64,000 bases of DNA, from contig CAVZNR010000029.1 of assembly GCA_963776675.1 (NCBI GenBank), positions 124,001-188,000 of the forward strand, read 5' to 3'. This document shows positions 1 to 8,343 of this stretch, in pieces. Each line of letters opens with the position of its first letter. The stretch's first letter is position 1. The stretch is from Hyphomicrobium_A sp963776675. GTDB lineage: Bacteria; Pseudomonadota; Alphaproteobacteria; Rhizobiales; Hyphomicrobiaceae. The notes under the pieces were generated by a model. The model saw only the letters and a program-made list of their open reading frames with translations, made no database searches and was not told the origin of the DNA. Both the position numbers and the translations under genes were made by a program.

Positions 1-1053
1 CACGCCGAAGACGTCGAGGCTGTCGTCGTAGCCCAGCATCTTCTTGACGCCCGTCGAGCAGATGTAGCAGCCGACGCCGGCTGCCGCACCGATAACCAGT
101 GCGCCCTTCGGATCAACAAAGCCCGAAGCCGGCGTGATGGCCACCAGACCGGCGACTGCACCCGAGGCGATACCAAGGACGCTCGGCTTGCCGTGGACGA
201 GCCACTCCGAGAACATCCAGGCGAGCGCCGCAGCCGCGGTAGCAATCTGCGTGACGGCCATGGCCATGCCGGCAGTGCCGTTGGCGGCGACAGCCGAACC
301 GGCGTTGAACCCGAACCAGCCGACCCACAGCAGCGAGGCGCCGATGACGGTCAGCGTCAGGTTGTGGGGCGCCATGTTCTCGGTGCCGTAGCCAGAGCGG
401 CGGCCAAGGACCAAGGCTGCCACGAGACCGGCGATGCCGGCGTTGATGTGCACGACCGTGCCGCCAGCGAAGTCGAGAACGCCGGCATTAGCAAGGAAGC
501 CGCCGCCCCAAACCCAATGGCAGATCGGAGCGTAGACGACGAGCAGCCAGATCCCCATGAAGAACAGGAAGGCTGAAAACTTCATGCGATCGACGAGCGA
601 TCCGACGATGAGCGCCGGCGTGATGATGGCGAACGTCATCTGGAAGGTCATGAAGACCAACTCGGGGATCGTTCCTGACAGCGTGTCCTTGCCGATCCCG
701 TTGAGCATGAAATGGCTGAGACCGCCGATGTAGGGCTGATAGTCGCCGCCGTCCTTGAAGGCCAGAGAGTAGCCAGCGACCATCCAGAGGACGGTGATGA
801 GACAGGTGGTTGCAAAGCACTGCATCAAAACGGACAGAACGTTCTTCTTGCGAACCATGCCGCCGTAGAACAGTGCGAGGCCGGGAATCGTCATCAACAA
901 GACGATGGCAGTGGACGTGAGCATCCAAGCCGTGTCGCCGGTATCGAGCGTGGGCGTCGCGTCTTGTGCGAAGCTGGGCAGCGCCGACCCCAGATATAGG
1001 GCCATCGCGGCACAGCCAGAGGCTGCTAGTCTTTTCAGATCGCTGAATTTCAT
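1..1053 (-). CDS. amtB: Ammonium transporter AmtB (3' end outside window)
   Basis: Inner-membrane Amt/Rh channel that conducts ammonium into the cell. Read on the minus strand from ATG at 1053, it gives 351 codons that run off the window start. A cleavable leader (residues 1 to about 29, ending LPSFAQD) precedes the usual chain of hydrophobic helices. The family signature is visible (LFYGGMVRKKN, GGTVVHINAG with the first pore histidine, GWFGFNAGS). The frame leaves the window at SLDVFGV, just before the place where the second pore histidine is expected. It lies 59 bp downstream of glnK on the same strand, the classic glnK-amtB operon in which the PII protein gates the channel. Confidence 0.95.
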   Translation of the reverse strand, partial: MKFSDLKRLAASGCAAMALYLGSALPSFAQDATPTLDTGDTAWMLTSTAIVLLMTIPGLALFYGGMVRKKNVLSVLMQCFATTCLITVLWMVAGYSLAFKDGGDYQPYIGGLSHFMLNGIGKDTLSGTIPELVFMTFQMTFAIITPALIVGSLVDRMKFSAFLFFMGIWLLVVYAPICHWVWGGGFLANAGVLDFAGGTVVHINAGIAGLVAALVLGRRSGYGTENMAPHNLTLTVIGASLLWVGWFGFNAGSAVAANGTAGMAMAVTQIATAAAALAWMFSEWLVHGKPSVLGIASGAVAGLVAITPASGFVDPKGALVIGAAAGVGCYICSTGVKKMLGYDDSLDVFGV

Positions 1054-1112
1054 AGTGTGAACTCCCCTTCCCTTCGTGTCGACTTGTGTTGTGCGGCCGA
1101 GCGGCCAAACGT

Positions 1113-1451
1113 CTAAAGCGCGTTATCGTCCGCTTCACCGGTGCGGATGCGCACGGTGTGCTCCACGGGCGAAACAAAGATCTTTCCGTCTCCGATCTGG
1201 CCGGTCTTTGCGGCGCGCTGAATGGCCTCCAGCGCCTTGTCGACTTGAGCGGACGGGACGACGATCTCCATCTTGATCTTGGGCAAAAAGCTCACGGCGT
1301 ATTCGGCACCGCGATAGATCTCCGTGTGTCCCTTTTGCCGGCCGTAGCCCTTGACTTCGGTGACAGTCATGCCCTGCAAGCCAAGGTCGGTCAGCGCGGT
1401 GCGGACCTCCTCCAGCTTGAAAGGTTTGATGATGGCGGTAATCAACTTCAT
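1113..1451 (-). CDS. glnK: Nitrogen regulatory PII protein GlnK
   Basis: Trimeric PII signal protein that senses 2-oxoglutarate and ATP/ADP and blocks AmtB when nitrogen is plentiful. It has 112 residues, the usual family length. It starts MKLITAIIKPFKLEEV and carries the T-loop (about residues 37-55) with the uridylylation tyrosine at position 51 in GAEYAVSF. The C-terminal signature GDGKIFVSPVE is intact. Pairing with amtB favours GlnK over GlnB, since GlnB in these bacteria usually sits with glnA. A sigma-54-like promoter lies about 100 bp upstream. Confidence 0.95.
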   Translation of the reverse strand: MKLITAIIKPFKLEEVRTALTDLGLQGMTVTEVKGYGRQKGHTEIYRGAEYAVSFLPKIKMEIVVPSAQVDKALEAIQRAAKTGQIGDGKIFVSPVEHTVRIRTGEADDNAL

Positions 1452-1554
1452 TCGAGCACCCCTCTCCCCAATTGTCCGCCGCCTGATGGGGCCTTGGACG
1501 AGTCAATGCTTGTGGTGCCGTGGCCCCCTAGGGCCCGGTACCGACTAAAACGGA

Positions 1555-1571
1555 GTCAAGAGGCGTGCCAA
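1555..1571 (-). promoter_or_regulatory. Candidate sigma-54 (-24/-12) promoter of glnK-amtB
   Basis: On the minus strand this reads TTGGCACGCCTCTTGAC. This matches the RpoN consensus TGGCAC-N5-TTGC except for the final C, which is A. It lies about 100 bp upstream of the glnK start, a plausible place for a nitrogen-controlled promoter. The assignment is by consensus only; no clear NtrC site was identified. Confidence 0.5.
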
Positions 1572-1691
1572 TTCGCTGGTGCCTATCCAACTCATTGGAT
1601 TCTTTGAACAAAGAGTAAGCAGCTGCCATACCGGCTGCCGCAATCGTGCCACATGATGCTTATTCGTTGGGCACTTCTCAGAAAGTGCTCG

Positions 1692-2600
1692 TCATTTAGG
1701 CACGAATTCTGAGCGCCGTTTCCGCATCAGGCCCTCTTGGGCCACCGAGGCCACCAGCCGCCCATCTCGAGTATAGATGCTGCCGCGACAGAACCCGCGC
1801 GCGCCCGACGCACTGGGGCTGTCCTGTACGTAGAGCATCCACTCGTCGGCGCGGAAGGGGCGGTGGTACCAAAGCGCGTGATCGAGACTAGCGAGCTGCA
1901 CGTCGGCATCGAACAGGAGCTTGCCGTGCGCAATGAGTGCGGTGTCGAGCAGGGTAAAATCCGAGGCGTAGGCGAGCACCGCCTGATGCAAGACCGGATC
2001 GTCGGGCAGCGGCCCGTTGGCGCGGATCCAGATATTCTGTTGAGGGCTCTTCTTCTCTCGGCTCAGGTAGCGGGTCACGTCGGTGACGCGCATGTCGATC
2101 GGCAATTCGCGGGAGAAGTAGCTGCGCATGCTCTCGGGTAGCCGGTCGATCATTTGCCCGATGAGCTCCTTGGGGTCGGGCAGGGCCTCGGGCGGCGGCA
2201 CCTCCGGCATGGCAACTTGATGCTCGAAACCCTCCTCCAGCTTGTGGAAAGAGGCACTCATCGAGAAGATCGCGCGCCCGTGCTGGATGGCCTTGACCCG
2301 CCGCGTGGTGAAGCTGCCGCCCTCGCGGATGCGCTCGACGTCGTAGAGGATCGGCAGGGAAGGGTCCCCGGCAAGCAGGAAGTAACCATGCAGCGAGTGG
2401 ATGGAGCGGTCAGGGTCGACAGTCTGGGCCGCCGCCATCATGGCTTGGCCGAGGACCTGTCCGCCATAGACGCGCTGCCAGCCCTCGCTCCCGCGCCCAC
2501 CGCGAAAAAGGTTGTCCTCCAGCGGCTCGAGCTTCAGCGTGGCGAGCAAGGCTTTGAGGGCCGCACTGGGCACGGAGTCATCGGCAGATCGTGCGGACAT
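1692..2600 (-). CDS. tesB: Acyl-CoA thioesterase II
   Basis: TesB-type thioesterase that hydrolyses medium- and long-chain acyl-CoA to free fatty acid and CoA in the cytoplasm. The 302-residue protein has the double hot-dog layout. Landmarks are the N-terminal GGQVLGQAMMAA and HSLHGYFLLAGD segments and, in the second half, SLDHALWYHRPFRADEW and GSIYTRDGRLVASVAQEGL. I chose ATG at 2600 because it begins the conserved protein. The frame is open further upstream to 2762, but that extension would overlap the divergent hydroxylase gene. Confidence 0.93.
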   Translation of the reverse strand: MSARSADDSVPSAALKALLATLKLEPLEDNLFRGGRGSEGWQRVYGGQVLGQAMMAAAQTVDPDRSIHSLHGYFLLAGDPSLPILYDVERIREGGSFTTRRVKAIQHGRAIFSMSASFHKLEEGFEHQVAMPEVPPPEALPDPKELIGQMIDRLPESMRSYFSRELPIDMRVTDVTRYLSREKKSPQQNIWIRANGPLPDDPVLHQAVLAYASDFTLLDTALIAHGKLLFDADVQLASLDHALWYHRPFRADEWMLYVQDSPSASGARGFCRGSIYTRDGRLVASVAQEGLMRKRRSEFVPK

Positions 2601-2710
2601 GGGGCCTCGCGGATTGGGTTTTTCTGGTACGCTCGGAGAGGCGCGTAGTGGGCGCGTTCGCCGGTCGCGAGTCAATATCCGCGGCCGTAGCTCAGGTCGC
2701 TTGGTGAGGC

Positions 2711-3958
2711 ATGGCGCCCAAAGAGGGTACTGACAGCTTCGACGTCGTGATTTCCGGTGCAAGCTTTGCCGGGCTCGCTCTCGCGTGTGGCCTGGCGCAA
2801 GCCTTGGGCGACCAATTCAAGATCGCGCTGATCGATCGCGGCGCGGGTCCGGGCGCAGGCACCGATCGCGACAGCCGCGCGTCGGCGCTGTCGGCCGCCT
2901 CCAAGCGCATGCTGGATGTGCTCGGCGCTTGGCCGCTCGTTGCCGACGAGGCGCAGGCGGTTGCGCAGATCGAGATCACGGATTCGAGCCTCGAAGCCGG
3001 CGTGCGGCCGGTGCTGCTCACCTACGACAACGCCATCGATGGCGCCGAGCCGGCCACCTATATTGTGCCCAACGGTGCGCTGCAGGACGCGCTGTGCACG
3101 ATGGCATGTCGGTGCCCGTCGATCAGATGGGTCGCTTCGGCGGAGGCGCGTGACTTTGAGAGCGACGCGACGCAAGTGCGCGTTCGCCTGGCCGACGGCT
3201 CCGAGCTCGTCTCGGCGCTGCTCGTCGCCGCCGAAGGACGGCGTTCGCGTTTGCGCGAGGCGGCCGGTATCAAGGTCGTCGGCTGGAGCTATCCGCAGAT
3301 CGGCATCGTGACGACGGTGCGCCACGAGCGCCCGCACGAGGCGCGCGCTATTCAGCACTTTCTGCCGTCGGGGCCCTTCGCCATTCTGCCGCTCAAGGGC
3401 AATCGTGCCTGCATCACGTGGACGGAGGAGGCCGCCGAGGCCCGGCGCATTCTGGCTCTCGACGATGCGGGCTTCCTCGCGGAGGTGGAGCGGCGGTTCG
3501 GCGGCAAGCTCGGCGCCATCGCGCTCGACGGTCCGCGCCAGTCCTGGCCGCTCGAGACGCATCTGGCCCGGCGCTACGTGGGCCGTCGCTTTGCACTCGT
3601 CGGCGACGCCGCGCACGGCGTGCATCCCTTGGCAGGGCAGGGTCTCAATCTGGCGTTCCGGGACGTTGCCGCCCTCGTCGAGGTCATTAGCGATGCGGTA
3701 CGGCTGGGCTACGATCCCGGCGATGCCCAGGCGCTCGAGCGCTACGAGCGCTGGCGCCGCTTCGACTCGGTCACCTCGGCCGCGACATTCGACGGTCTCA
3801 ATCGACTGTTCGCAAGCGATGTCACCTTGCTGCGTTCCGCGCGCGAGCTCGGTCTCGGCGTCGTCGATCGCATGCCGGCATTGAAGCGCTTTTTTGTGGG
3901 CGAGGCTGCCGGCGTTACGGGCGAGCTGCCGCGCCTCTTGAGGGGTGAGGTCGTCTAG
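2711..3958 (+). CDS. UbiH/UbiF/COQ6-family FAD-dependent hydroxylase
   Basis: Flavoprotein monooxygenase of the ubiquinone-biosynthesis hydroxylase family, 415 residues. It has an N-terminal FAD-binding segment (VVISGASFAGLALACGLA), the RASALSAASKRML region and the C-terminal FAD signature GDAAHGVHPLAGQGLNLAF. These are the features of enzymes that hydroxylate the ring of ubiquinone precursors. The exact carbon position (UbiH, UbiF, UbiI or UbiL type) cannot be settled by eye, so I give no symbol. It is divergent from tesB and its stop overlaps the convergent rimM stop by 4 bp. Confidence 0.88.
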   Translation: MAPKEGTDSFDVVISGASFAGLALACGLAQALGDQFKIALIDRGAGPGAGTDRDSRASALSAASKRMLDVLGAWPLVADEAQAVAQIEITDSSLEAGVRPVLLTYDNAIDGAEPATYIVPNGALQDALCTMACRCPSIRWVASAEARDFESDATQVRVRLADGSELVSALLVAAEGRRSRLREAAGIKVVGWSYPQIGIVTTVRHERPHEARAIQHFLPSGPFAILPLKGNRACITWTEEAAEARRILALDDAGFLAEVERRFGGKLGAIALDGPRQSWPLETHLARRYVGRRFALVGDAAHGVHPLAGQGLNLAFRDVAALVEVISDAVRLGYDPGDAQALERYERWRRFDSVTSAATFDGLNRLFASDVTLLRSARELGLGVVDRMPALKRFFVGEAAGVTGELPRLLRGEVV

Positions 3959-4479
3959 TTCTCCTTCTCGCCATCGTCCGCAGGCAGCGCCACGACGACA
4001 CGGCCCCCCGCGACATCCACGATTGGAACGAACGCGTCGGAGAACGGGATCAGCTCGGTCTTCGCTCGGCCGTCCAGACGCAGTTCCAGAATGTCGCCGG
4101 CGCCGAAGTTCTCGACCGCCACGATGGTGCCGACCTTGCGGCCCTGGGGGTCCTCGGCGGCCAGCCCGACGAGGTCGGCGTGGTAGTACTCGTCGTCGTC
4201 GGCGGCCGGCAGTCGCGCACGGTCGACGTAAAGGGCGAAGCCTTTGAGGGCTTCGGCTTCGTTGCGGTCGTCGACGCCCTTAATGTGCGCGATGACGCCC
4301 TTGGGCGTGACCCGCACCACCGAGAGATCGATCCGGCGTGTGCCGTCCTCGCTCTCCAGCGGACCGTAGGCGTCGATCGCCTGCGGCTCGCTCGTGAAGC
4401 TTTCGACGACAACGTCGCCGCGGATCCCGTGGGCTGCTGTGATGCGGCCAAGAAGAATGCGGTGGTCCTTGTCGCTCAT
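3955..4479 (-). CDS. rimM: 16S rRNA processing protein RimM
   Basis: Ribosome maturation factor that binds S19 and helps assemble the 30S head. The N-terminal RimM barrel (LLGRITAAHGIRGDVVVESF) is followed by the PRC-like barrel, with the typical EYYHADLVGL and VENFGAGDILEL motifs. The likely start is ATG at 4479, with AGG a few bases upstream; an in-frame GTG lies at 4485. It is last in the ffh-rpsP-(GrlR-like)-rimM series on this strand. The usual next genes, trmD and rplS, are not here: the convergent hydroxylase occupies that place. Confidence 0.94.
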   Translation of the reverse strand: MSDKDHRILLGRITAAHGIRGDVVVESFTSEPQAIDAYGPLESEDGTRRIDLSVVRVTPKGVIAHIKGVDDRNEAEALKGFALYVDRARLPAADDDEYYHADLVGLAAEDPQGRKVGTIVAVENFGAGDILELRLDGRAKTELIPFSDAFVPIVDVAGGRVVVALPADDGEKEN

Positions 4480-4507
4480 CGCCACCTGAACTGCTGCCGG
4501 GCCGCCT

Positions 4508-4867
4508 CTAATTGGGAAGCGGTCCCAGATATGTGAGCTCGACGTTCACAGGGGTGCCCGCGATCTCGACGACGGTTTCGGCAAGCGGCGAAGCACCCTC
4601 CACCCCGCCGACGATATCGAGCACAGCGCCCGCAGGGCCAGCAGAAAAGCCGGTGATCAACGTCCCCTCGGGCGGCACGTCGAATTGCACGCGCACTTTG
4701 CTCAGGCCAGCGTGGGAATCGAACTCGCAACTGCCGACAAACACGCCGCCCCAGGGGTCGGAGCCGAGGATCCTGCCGTTGCGCAGCACCGCCAAGGCGT
4801 TCCCGGCATCGGCTCCACCATCACGTATCGCCGTGAACGTCAGGCCGTAAAGACCGTCTTCGAGCAT
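4508..4867 (-). CDS. GrlR-like small beta-barrel protein
   Basis: Protein of 119 residues with no signal peptide. It begins MLEDGLYGLTFTAIRDGG and has the repeated pattern of a GrlR-type domain: a GLY-x-(V/L)-x-F start, then LRNGRILGSDPWGGVFVG. GrlR is known as a negative regulator of the LEE type III secretion system in enteric pathogens. Relatives occur widely in alphaproteobacteria without such a system, and nothing here points to secretion. It sits between rpsP and rimM on the same strand (28 bp to rimM). Function unknown; the family assignment is from pattern memory. Confidence 0.6.
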   Translation of the reverse strand: MLEDGLYGLTFTAIRDGGADAGNALAVLRNGRILGSDPWGGVFVGSCEFDSHAGLSKVRVQFDVPPEGTLITGFSAGPAGAVLDIVGGVEGASPLAETVVEIAGTPVNVELTYLGPLPN

Positions 4868-4993
4868 TGAGGTTCGCCCCTTGGACAGGGACGAAGCCTA
4901 GCAATGGCCAGAAGCCATGCAACGGCGATTGCACGACATGGTTGAACGAAAGTTCCCCTGCGTGCTCGAGTTGTGCACGCAGGGTCCGAGCGA

Positions 4994-5407
4994 TCACGCC
5001 GCCGGCTCGGCGCTCTCGGCGGCCGGCTCTGCCGGAGCAGCTGCGGCCTCCGCAGCGGCTTCGGCGGCCGCCTTGGCCTTCTCGGCTGCTGCAGCCTCGC
5101 GCTCCACCCGCTTCTTCTTGGGCTTTGCCTTGTTCGGGTTGTTGGAGGCCGTGCGCTTCATCAGGCCGGCGGCGTCGAGGAAGCGCGCCACGCGATCCGT
5201 TGGCAGCGCGCCGACCGACAGCCAGTACTTGCAGCGCTCCTCGTTGAGCTTGACGCGGCTCTCGTCATCCTTCTTGAGCATCGGATTGAACGTGCCGACC
5301 TGCTCGATGTAGCGCCCGTCGCGGGGCGAGGACGTGTGTGCGGCAACGACGTAGTAGTAGGGCCGCTTCTTGGCGCCACCACGCGCCAGTCGGAGCTTCA
5401 CGGACAT
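4994..5407 (-). CDS. rpsP: 30S ribosomal protein S16
   Basis: Small-subunit protein S16, recognised from the start MSVKLRLARGGAKKRPYYYVV and the conserved WLSVGALPTDRVARFL. The core is about 85 residues. It is followed by a lysine-rich stretch and an alanine/glutamate-rich tail of about 45 residues, so the protein is 137 residues long. Long tails are common on alphaproteobacterial S16. It lies 53 bp downstream of ffh on the same strand and is probably co-transcribed with it. Confidence 0.96.
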   Translation of the reverse strand: MSVKLRLARGGAKKRPYYYVVAAHTSSPRDGRYIEQVGTFNPMLKKDDESRVKLNEERCKYWLSVGALPTDRVARFLDAAGLMKRTASNNPNKAKPKKKRVEREAAAAEKAKAAAEAAAEAAAAPAEPAAESAEPAA

Positions 5408-5460
5408 TTCTGATCTTCCTTCGTCATTGTTGATGTCACTGTTGATCTTTGATCGGTTAG

Positions 5461-7035
5461 CTACTTCTTCTTTCCCGGCACGCCGGGGAATCTGGGTAGG
5501 CCTCCGCCCAATCCGGGTAAGCCGCCGCCGAGGCCGGGCAGGCCCCTGGGCAACTTAGGCATCGCGCCGCCGCCGATGTTGGGAAGCCCTTTGGGCAGCG
5601 CGTCCTTCAGATCTTTCGGGAGCTGCTCGAGCGCCTTGGGGTCGAGCTTGCCGAGCTCCTCCTGCATGGCGGCCATCTCGGCCTCGCTTGGGGCGGAGCC
5701 ACCGCCGCCGCCCATCATGCGATTGAGCATGCCCTTGTTGCGCCCCAGCGTCTTCATCATGTCCGCCATCTGACGGTGCATCTTGATGAGGCGGTTGACC
5801 TCCTCGACCTTGGTGCCCGAGCCCGCCGCGATGCGGCGCTTGCGCTTGGCGTCGAGCACCTTCGGCTGGCGGCGCTCCTTGGGCGTCATCGAGGTGATGA
5901 TCGCGTGCTGGCGCTTGAGGATTGAGTCGTCGAGGTTGGCGCCGGCTATCTGCTGCTTGATCTTGCCCATGCCCGGCATCATGCCAAGCACGCCGGACAT
6001 GCCGCCGATCTTCTGCATCTGCTTCAACTGCTCGGCCATGTCCTCGAGGTCGAAGGCGCCCTTCTTCATCTTCTGCGCGATGTCTCGCGCCTTCTCGACG
6101 TCGATCGTCTGTGCGGCCTTCTCCACCAGCGAAACGACGTCGCCCATGCCCAGGATGCGCGAGGCGACGCGCGAGGGGTGGAAGTCCTCCAGCGCGTCCC
6201 ATTTCTCGCCGACACCCAAAAGCTTGATCGGCTTGCCGGTGACGGCGCGCATGGACAGGGCCGCGCCGCCGCGCGCATCGCCGTCGGCGCGCGTCAGCAC
6301 GATCCCGGAGATGCCGACGCGCTCGTCGAACGACTTGGCGACGTTGACGGCGTCCTGGCCGGTGAGGCTGTCGGCGACGAGCAGCGTCTCGCGCGGGTGC
6401 GCGATATCGCGGATCTCAGCGGTCTCCGCCATCAACGCTTCGTCGATGTGGGTACGACCGGCCGTGTCGAGCATGACGACGTCGTAGCCGCCGAGCCGGC
6501 CGGCATCGAGCGCGCGCTTGGCGATCTGCTGCGGCGTCTGGCCGGCGATGATGGGCAGCGTGTCGATGGAGGTCTGCTCGCCCAGCACGCGCAGCTGCTC
6601 TTGCGCTGCCGGCCGGCGCGTGTCGAGCGAGGCCATCAGCACTTTTTTCTTGTCGCGGTCGGTGAGCCGCTTGGCGATCTTGGCGGTGGTTGTCGTCTTG
6701 CCCGAGCCCTGCAGGCCGACCAGCATGACGGCGACAGGCGGCGTGGTGTTGAGATCGATGGGCGCCGCGTCCGAGCCCAGCATGGCGACGAGCTCGTCGT
6801 GAACGATCTTGACGACCATCTGGCCGGGCGTGACCGAGCGCACGACGTCCTGGCCGACGGCCTTAGCTCTGACCTTCTCGGTGAAGTCGCGGACGACGTC
6901 GAGTGCCACATCGGCCTCGAGCAGCGCCCGGCGCACCTCGCGCATGGCCTCGGCGACGTCGCTCTCGGAAAGGGCGCCGCGCCGCGTGAGCTTGTCGAGG
7001 ACGCCAGATAGGCGGTCTGACAGCGATTGAAACAT
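5461..7035 (-). CDS. ffh: Signal recognition particle protein Ffh
   Basis: SRP54 GTPase that binds signal sequences and 4.5S RNA and delivers ribosomes to FtsY (also in this window). It has 524 residues. The N domain is followed by the G domain with P-loop GLQGSGKTTTTAKIA, DTAGR and a TRADGDARGG guanine-specificity loop (TKxDGDARGG is more usual). The methionine-rich M domain follows (MSGVLGMMPGMGK). The C-terminus is unusually rich in Gly, Pro and Leu, with a GLPGLGG repeat. The start at 7035 (MFQSLSDRLSG) is the conserved one; an upstream ATG at 7083 is unlikely. Confidence 0.96.
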   Translation of the reverse strand: MFQSLSDRLSGVLDKLTRRGALSESDVAEAMREVRRALLEADVALDVVRDFTEKVRAKAVGQDVVRSVTPGQMVVKIVHDELVAMLGSDAAPIDLNTTPPVAVMLVGLQGSGKTTTTAKIAKRLTDRDKKKVLMASLDTRRPAAQEQLRVLGEQTSIDTLPIIAGQTPQQIAKRALDAGRLGGYDVVMLDTAGRTHIDEALMAETAEIRDIAHPRETLLVADSLTGQDAVNVAKSFDERVGISGIVLTRADGDARGGAALSMRAVTGKPIKLLGVGEKWDALEDFHPSRVASRILGMGDVVSLVEKAAQTIDVEKARDIAQKMKKGAFDLEDMAEQLKQMQKIGGMSGVLGMMPGMGKIKQQIAGANLDDSILKRQHAIITSMTPKERRQPKVLDAKRKRRIAAGSGTKVEEVNRLIKMHRQMADMMKTLGRNKGMLNRMMGGGGGSAPSEAEMAAMQEELGKLDPKALEQLPKDLKDALPKGLPNIGGGAMPKLPRGLPGLGGGLPGLGGGLPRFPGVPGKKK

Positions 7036-7632
7036 GCGTTCCAGGTCCGATCGCACAAAACGAAGACGCACCCGCGGGCGCAACGCGCTGGCGGGTGTTG
7101 ACCCCCCGGCCTCACGGACTATCCCGCGGACAGGGCGGCGGCTCTGGGGTCAGAACCGTCTTGATTGGCGCGGACAATGCCTCCAAGGCGCCTGGGCTGT
7201 CAACCTGGCAGGGATTGGCGGCTCTGTGCCCGCACTCGGCGGCGATTCTGGCGCTTCCATTGACGCACGATCCGGCCCACTCGGCGCATGGCGCGGCGCT
7301 CCGGCGGGGTCAGGCAGATACATCCCCCGCATCGGCAGGGGCGCGGCGTGACAAAGGACAGCTTGAGGAAGCGGCGGCTCGATTTGGAGAGATAGGCGGT
7401 CATGAGAGATAGCCCCAGAGAGCCCCATACGGCGACCGGGCGCCGCCGACGAAAAGACGGCGATGTCGGACGCGCGTCAAGATAGTCCTAAAGTTCTGGC
7501 CGTATCTCTAAAGCAATTCGCACCGCTGCGAGTTCCAGGGCGACTTCGCTGGCGCAATACGCAGCCCCGACCTGAAGTCGTCGCGGCAGCCGACAGTTCG
7601 ATTAAAGGCGCGTGGAAACGGAGCATTTGTCT
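7036..7632. other. Gene-poor stretch between ffh and the ZIP-like gene
   Basis: About 600 bp between divergent genes. It must hold the ffh promoter on one side and that of the transporter on the other. Several short open frames cross it, but none has a convincing ribosome site plus recognisable protein. I found no tRNA, no SRP-RNA signature and no strong terminator. Confidence 0.5.
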
Positions 7633-8319
7633 ATGTCTGAAAGCCTTCAGAGCGTTCTCGTCTTCACGCTCATACCCTGCCTCGGCGTCATTGTGGGTAG
7701 CATGTTCTCTGTTGTGTCGGCGCCCCCGGCGCGGATGATCAGTGCATTTCAGCATTTTGCCGCCGGCGTCGTGTTCGCCGCTGTGGCGGTAACGCTTTTG
7801 CCACAACTCAACAGCCTGGCCTCACCGATCTCGATGGTCATCGGATTCTGCCTTGGGGTCGCGGCGATGTTGGCAACTAAGGCAGTCTTCGCCAACGTCG
7901 GCATTATCGTTCCCATGGCCATCAATCTCTTCATCGATGGCATCTTGATAGCGATCGGATTCGCGGCGGGCGTGAGGGGCGGGACGGTGCTGTTGTTTGG
8001 TCTTACGCTGGAAACCCTGTCGCTCGGGCTGTCCTCGGCTCCCGCTTTGGTGCGGCACGGAATGGCGCGTCTCCGGGTCGTTCTCTTGATGGGAGCGACC
8101 GGCATCGCAATGCTTCTCGGCGCGGCGGTCGGCAACGTGGTCGTGGGATTGTCGGGGACCTTCTTGGCAGCAATTCTCGGTTTCGGCGTCTCTTCACTGC
8201 TTTACCTCGTTACCGAGGAGTTGCTGGCAGAGGCACACGAGGCGCCGGACTCGCCAATCGTCACAGCGACCTTCTTTGCCGGTTTCCTGCTGCCGCTGGT
8301 CTTGGCGGCTATGGAGTGA
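7633..8319 (+). CDS. ZIP-like metal transporter family membrane protein
   Basis: Integral membrane protein of 228 residues with seven to eight hydrophobic segments. Features resembling the ZIP family are the helix-4-like NLFIDGILIAIGFAAG and the C-terminal LYLVTEELLAEAHE, close to the ZIP metal-site helix. Classical His-Asn metal motifs are weak, so the substrate (zinc or other divalent metal) is an inference. I chose ATG at 7633 because GGAG lies about 10 bases upstream; an in-frame GTG at 7612 would add seven residues. Confidence 0.7.
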   Translation: MSESLQSVLVFTLIPCLGVIVGSMFSVVSAPPARMISAFQHFAAGVVFAAVAVTLLPQLNSLASPISMVIGFCLGVAAMLATKAVFANVGIIVPMAINLFIDGILIAIGFAAGVRGGTVLLFGLTLETLSLGLSSAPALVRHGMARLRVVLLMGATGIAMLLGAAVGNVVVGLSGTFLAAILGFGVSSLLYLVTEELLAEAHEAPDSPIVTATFFAGFLLPLVLAAME

Positions 8320-8343
8320 GAGGTTGGGCTGCGCGGCGCCCGC

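Noticed and set aside
1671..1688. Inverted repeat GCACTT..AAGTGC just after tesB as an NtrC site or terminator
   Set aside because: The spacing does not fit the NtrC consensus and there is no T-run; it remains an unassigned small hairpin.
4700..4730. GGGAATCGAACTCGC, resembling a reversed tRNA T-arm
   Set aside because: It lies within the GrlR-like reading frame, and no acceptor or anticodon arms can be folded around it.
7200..7403. Open frame of 67 codons with Cys and Arg clusters on the minus strand (MTAYLSKSSRRFLKLSFVTP)
   Set aside because: No convincing ribosome site and no recognised family; composition looks like a chance frame in GC-rich intergenic DNA.
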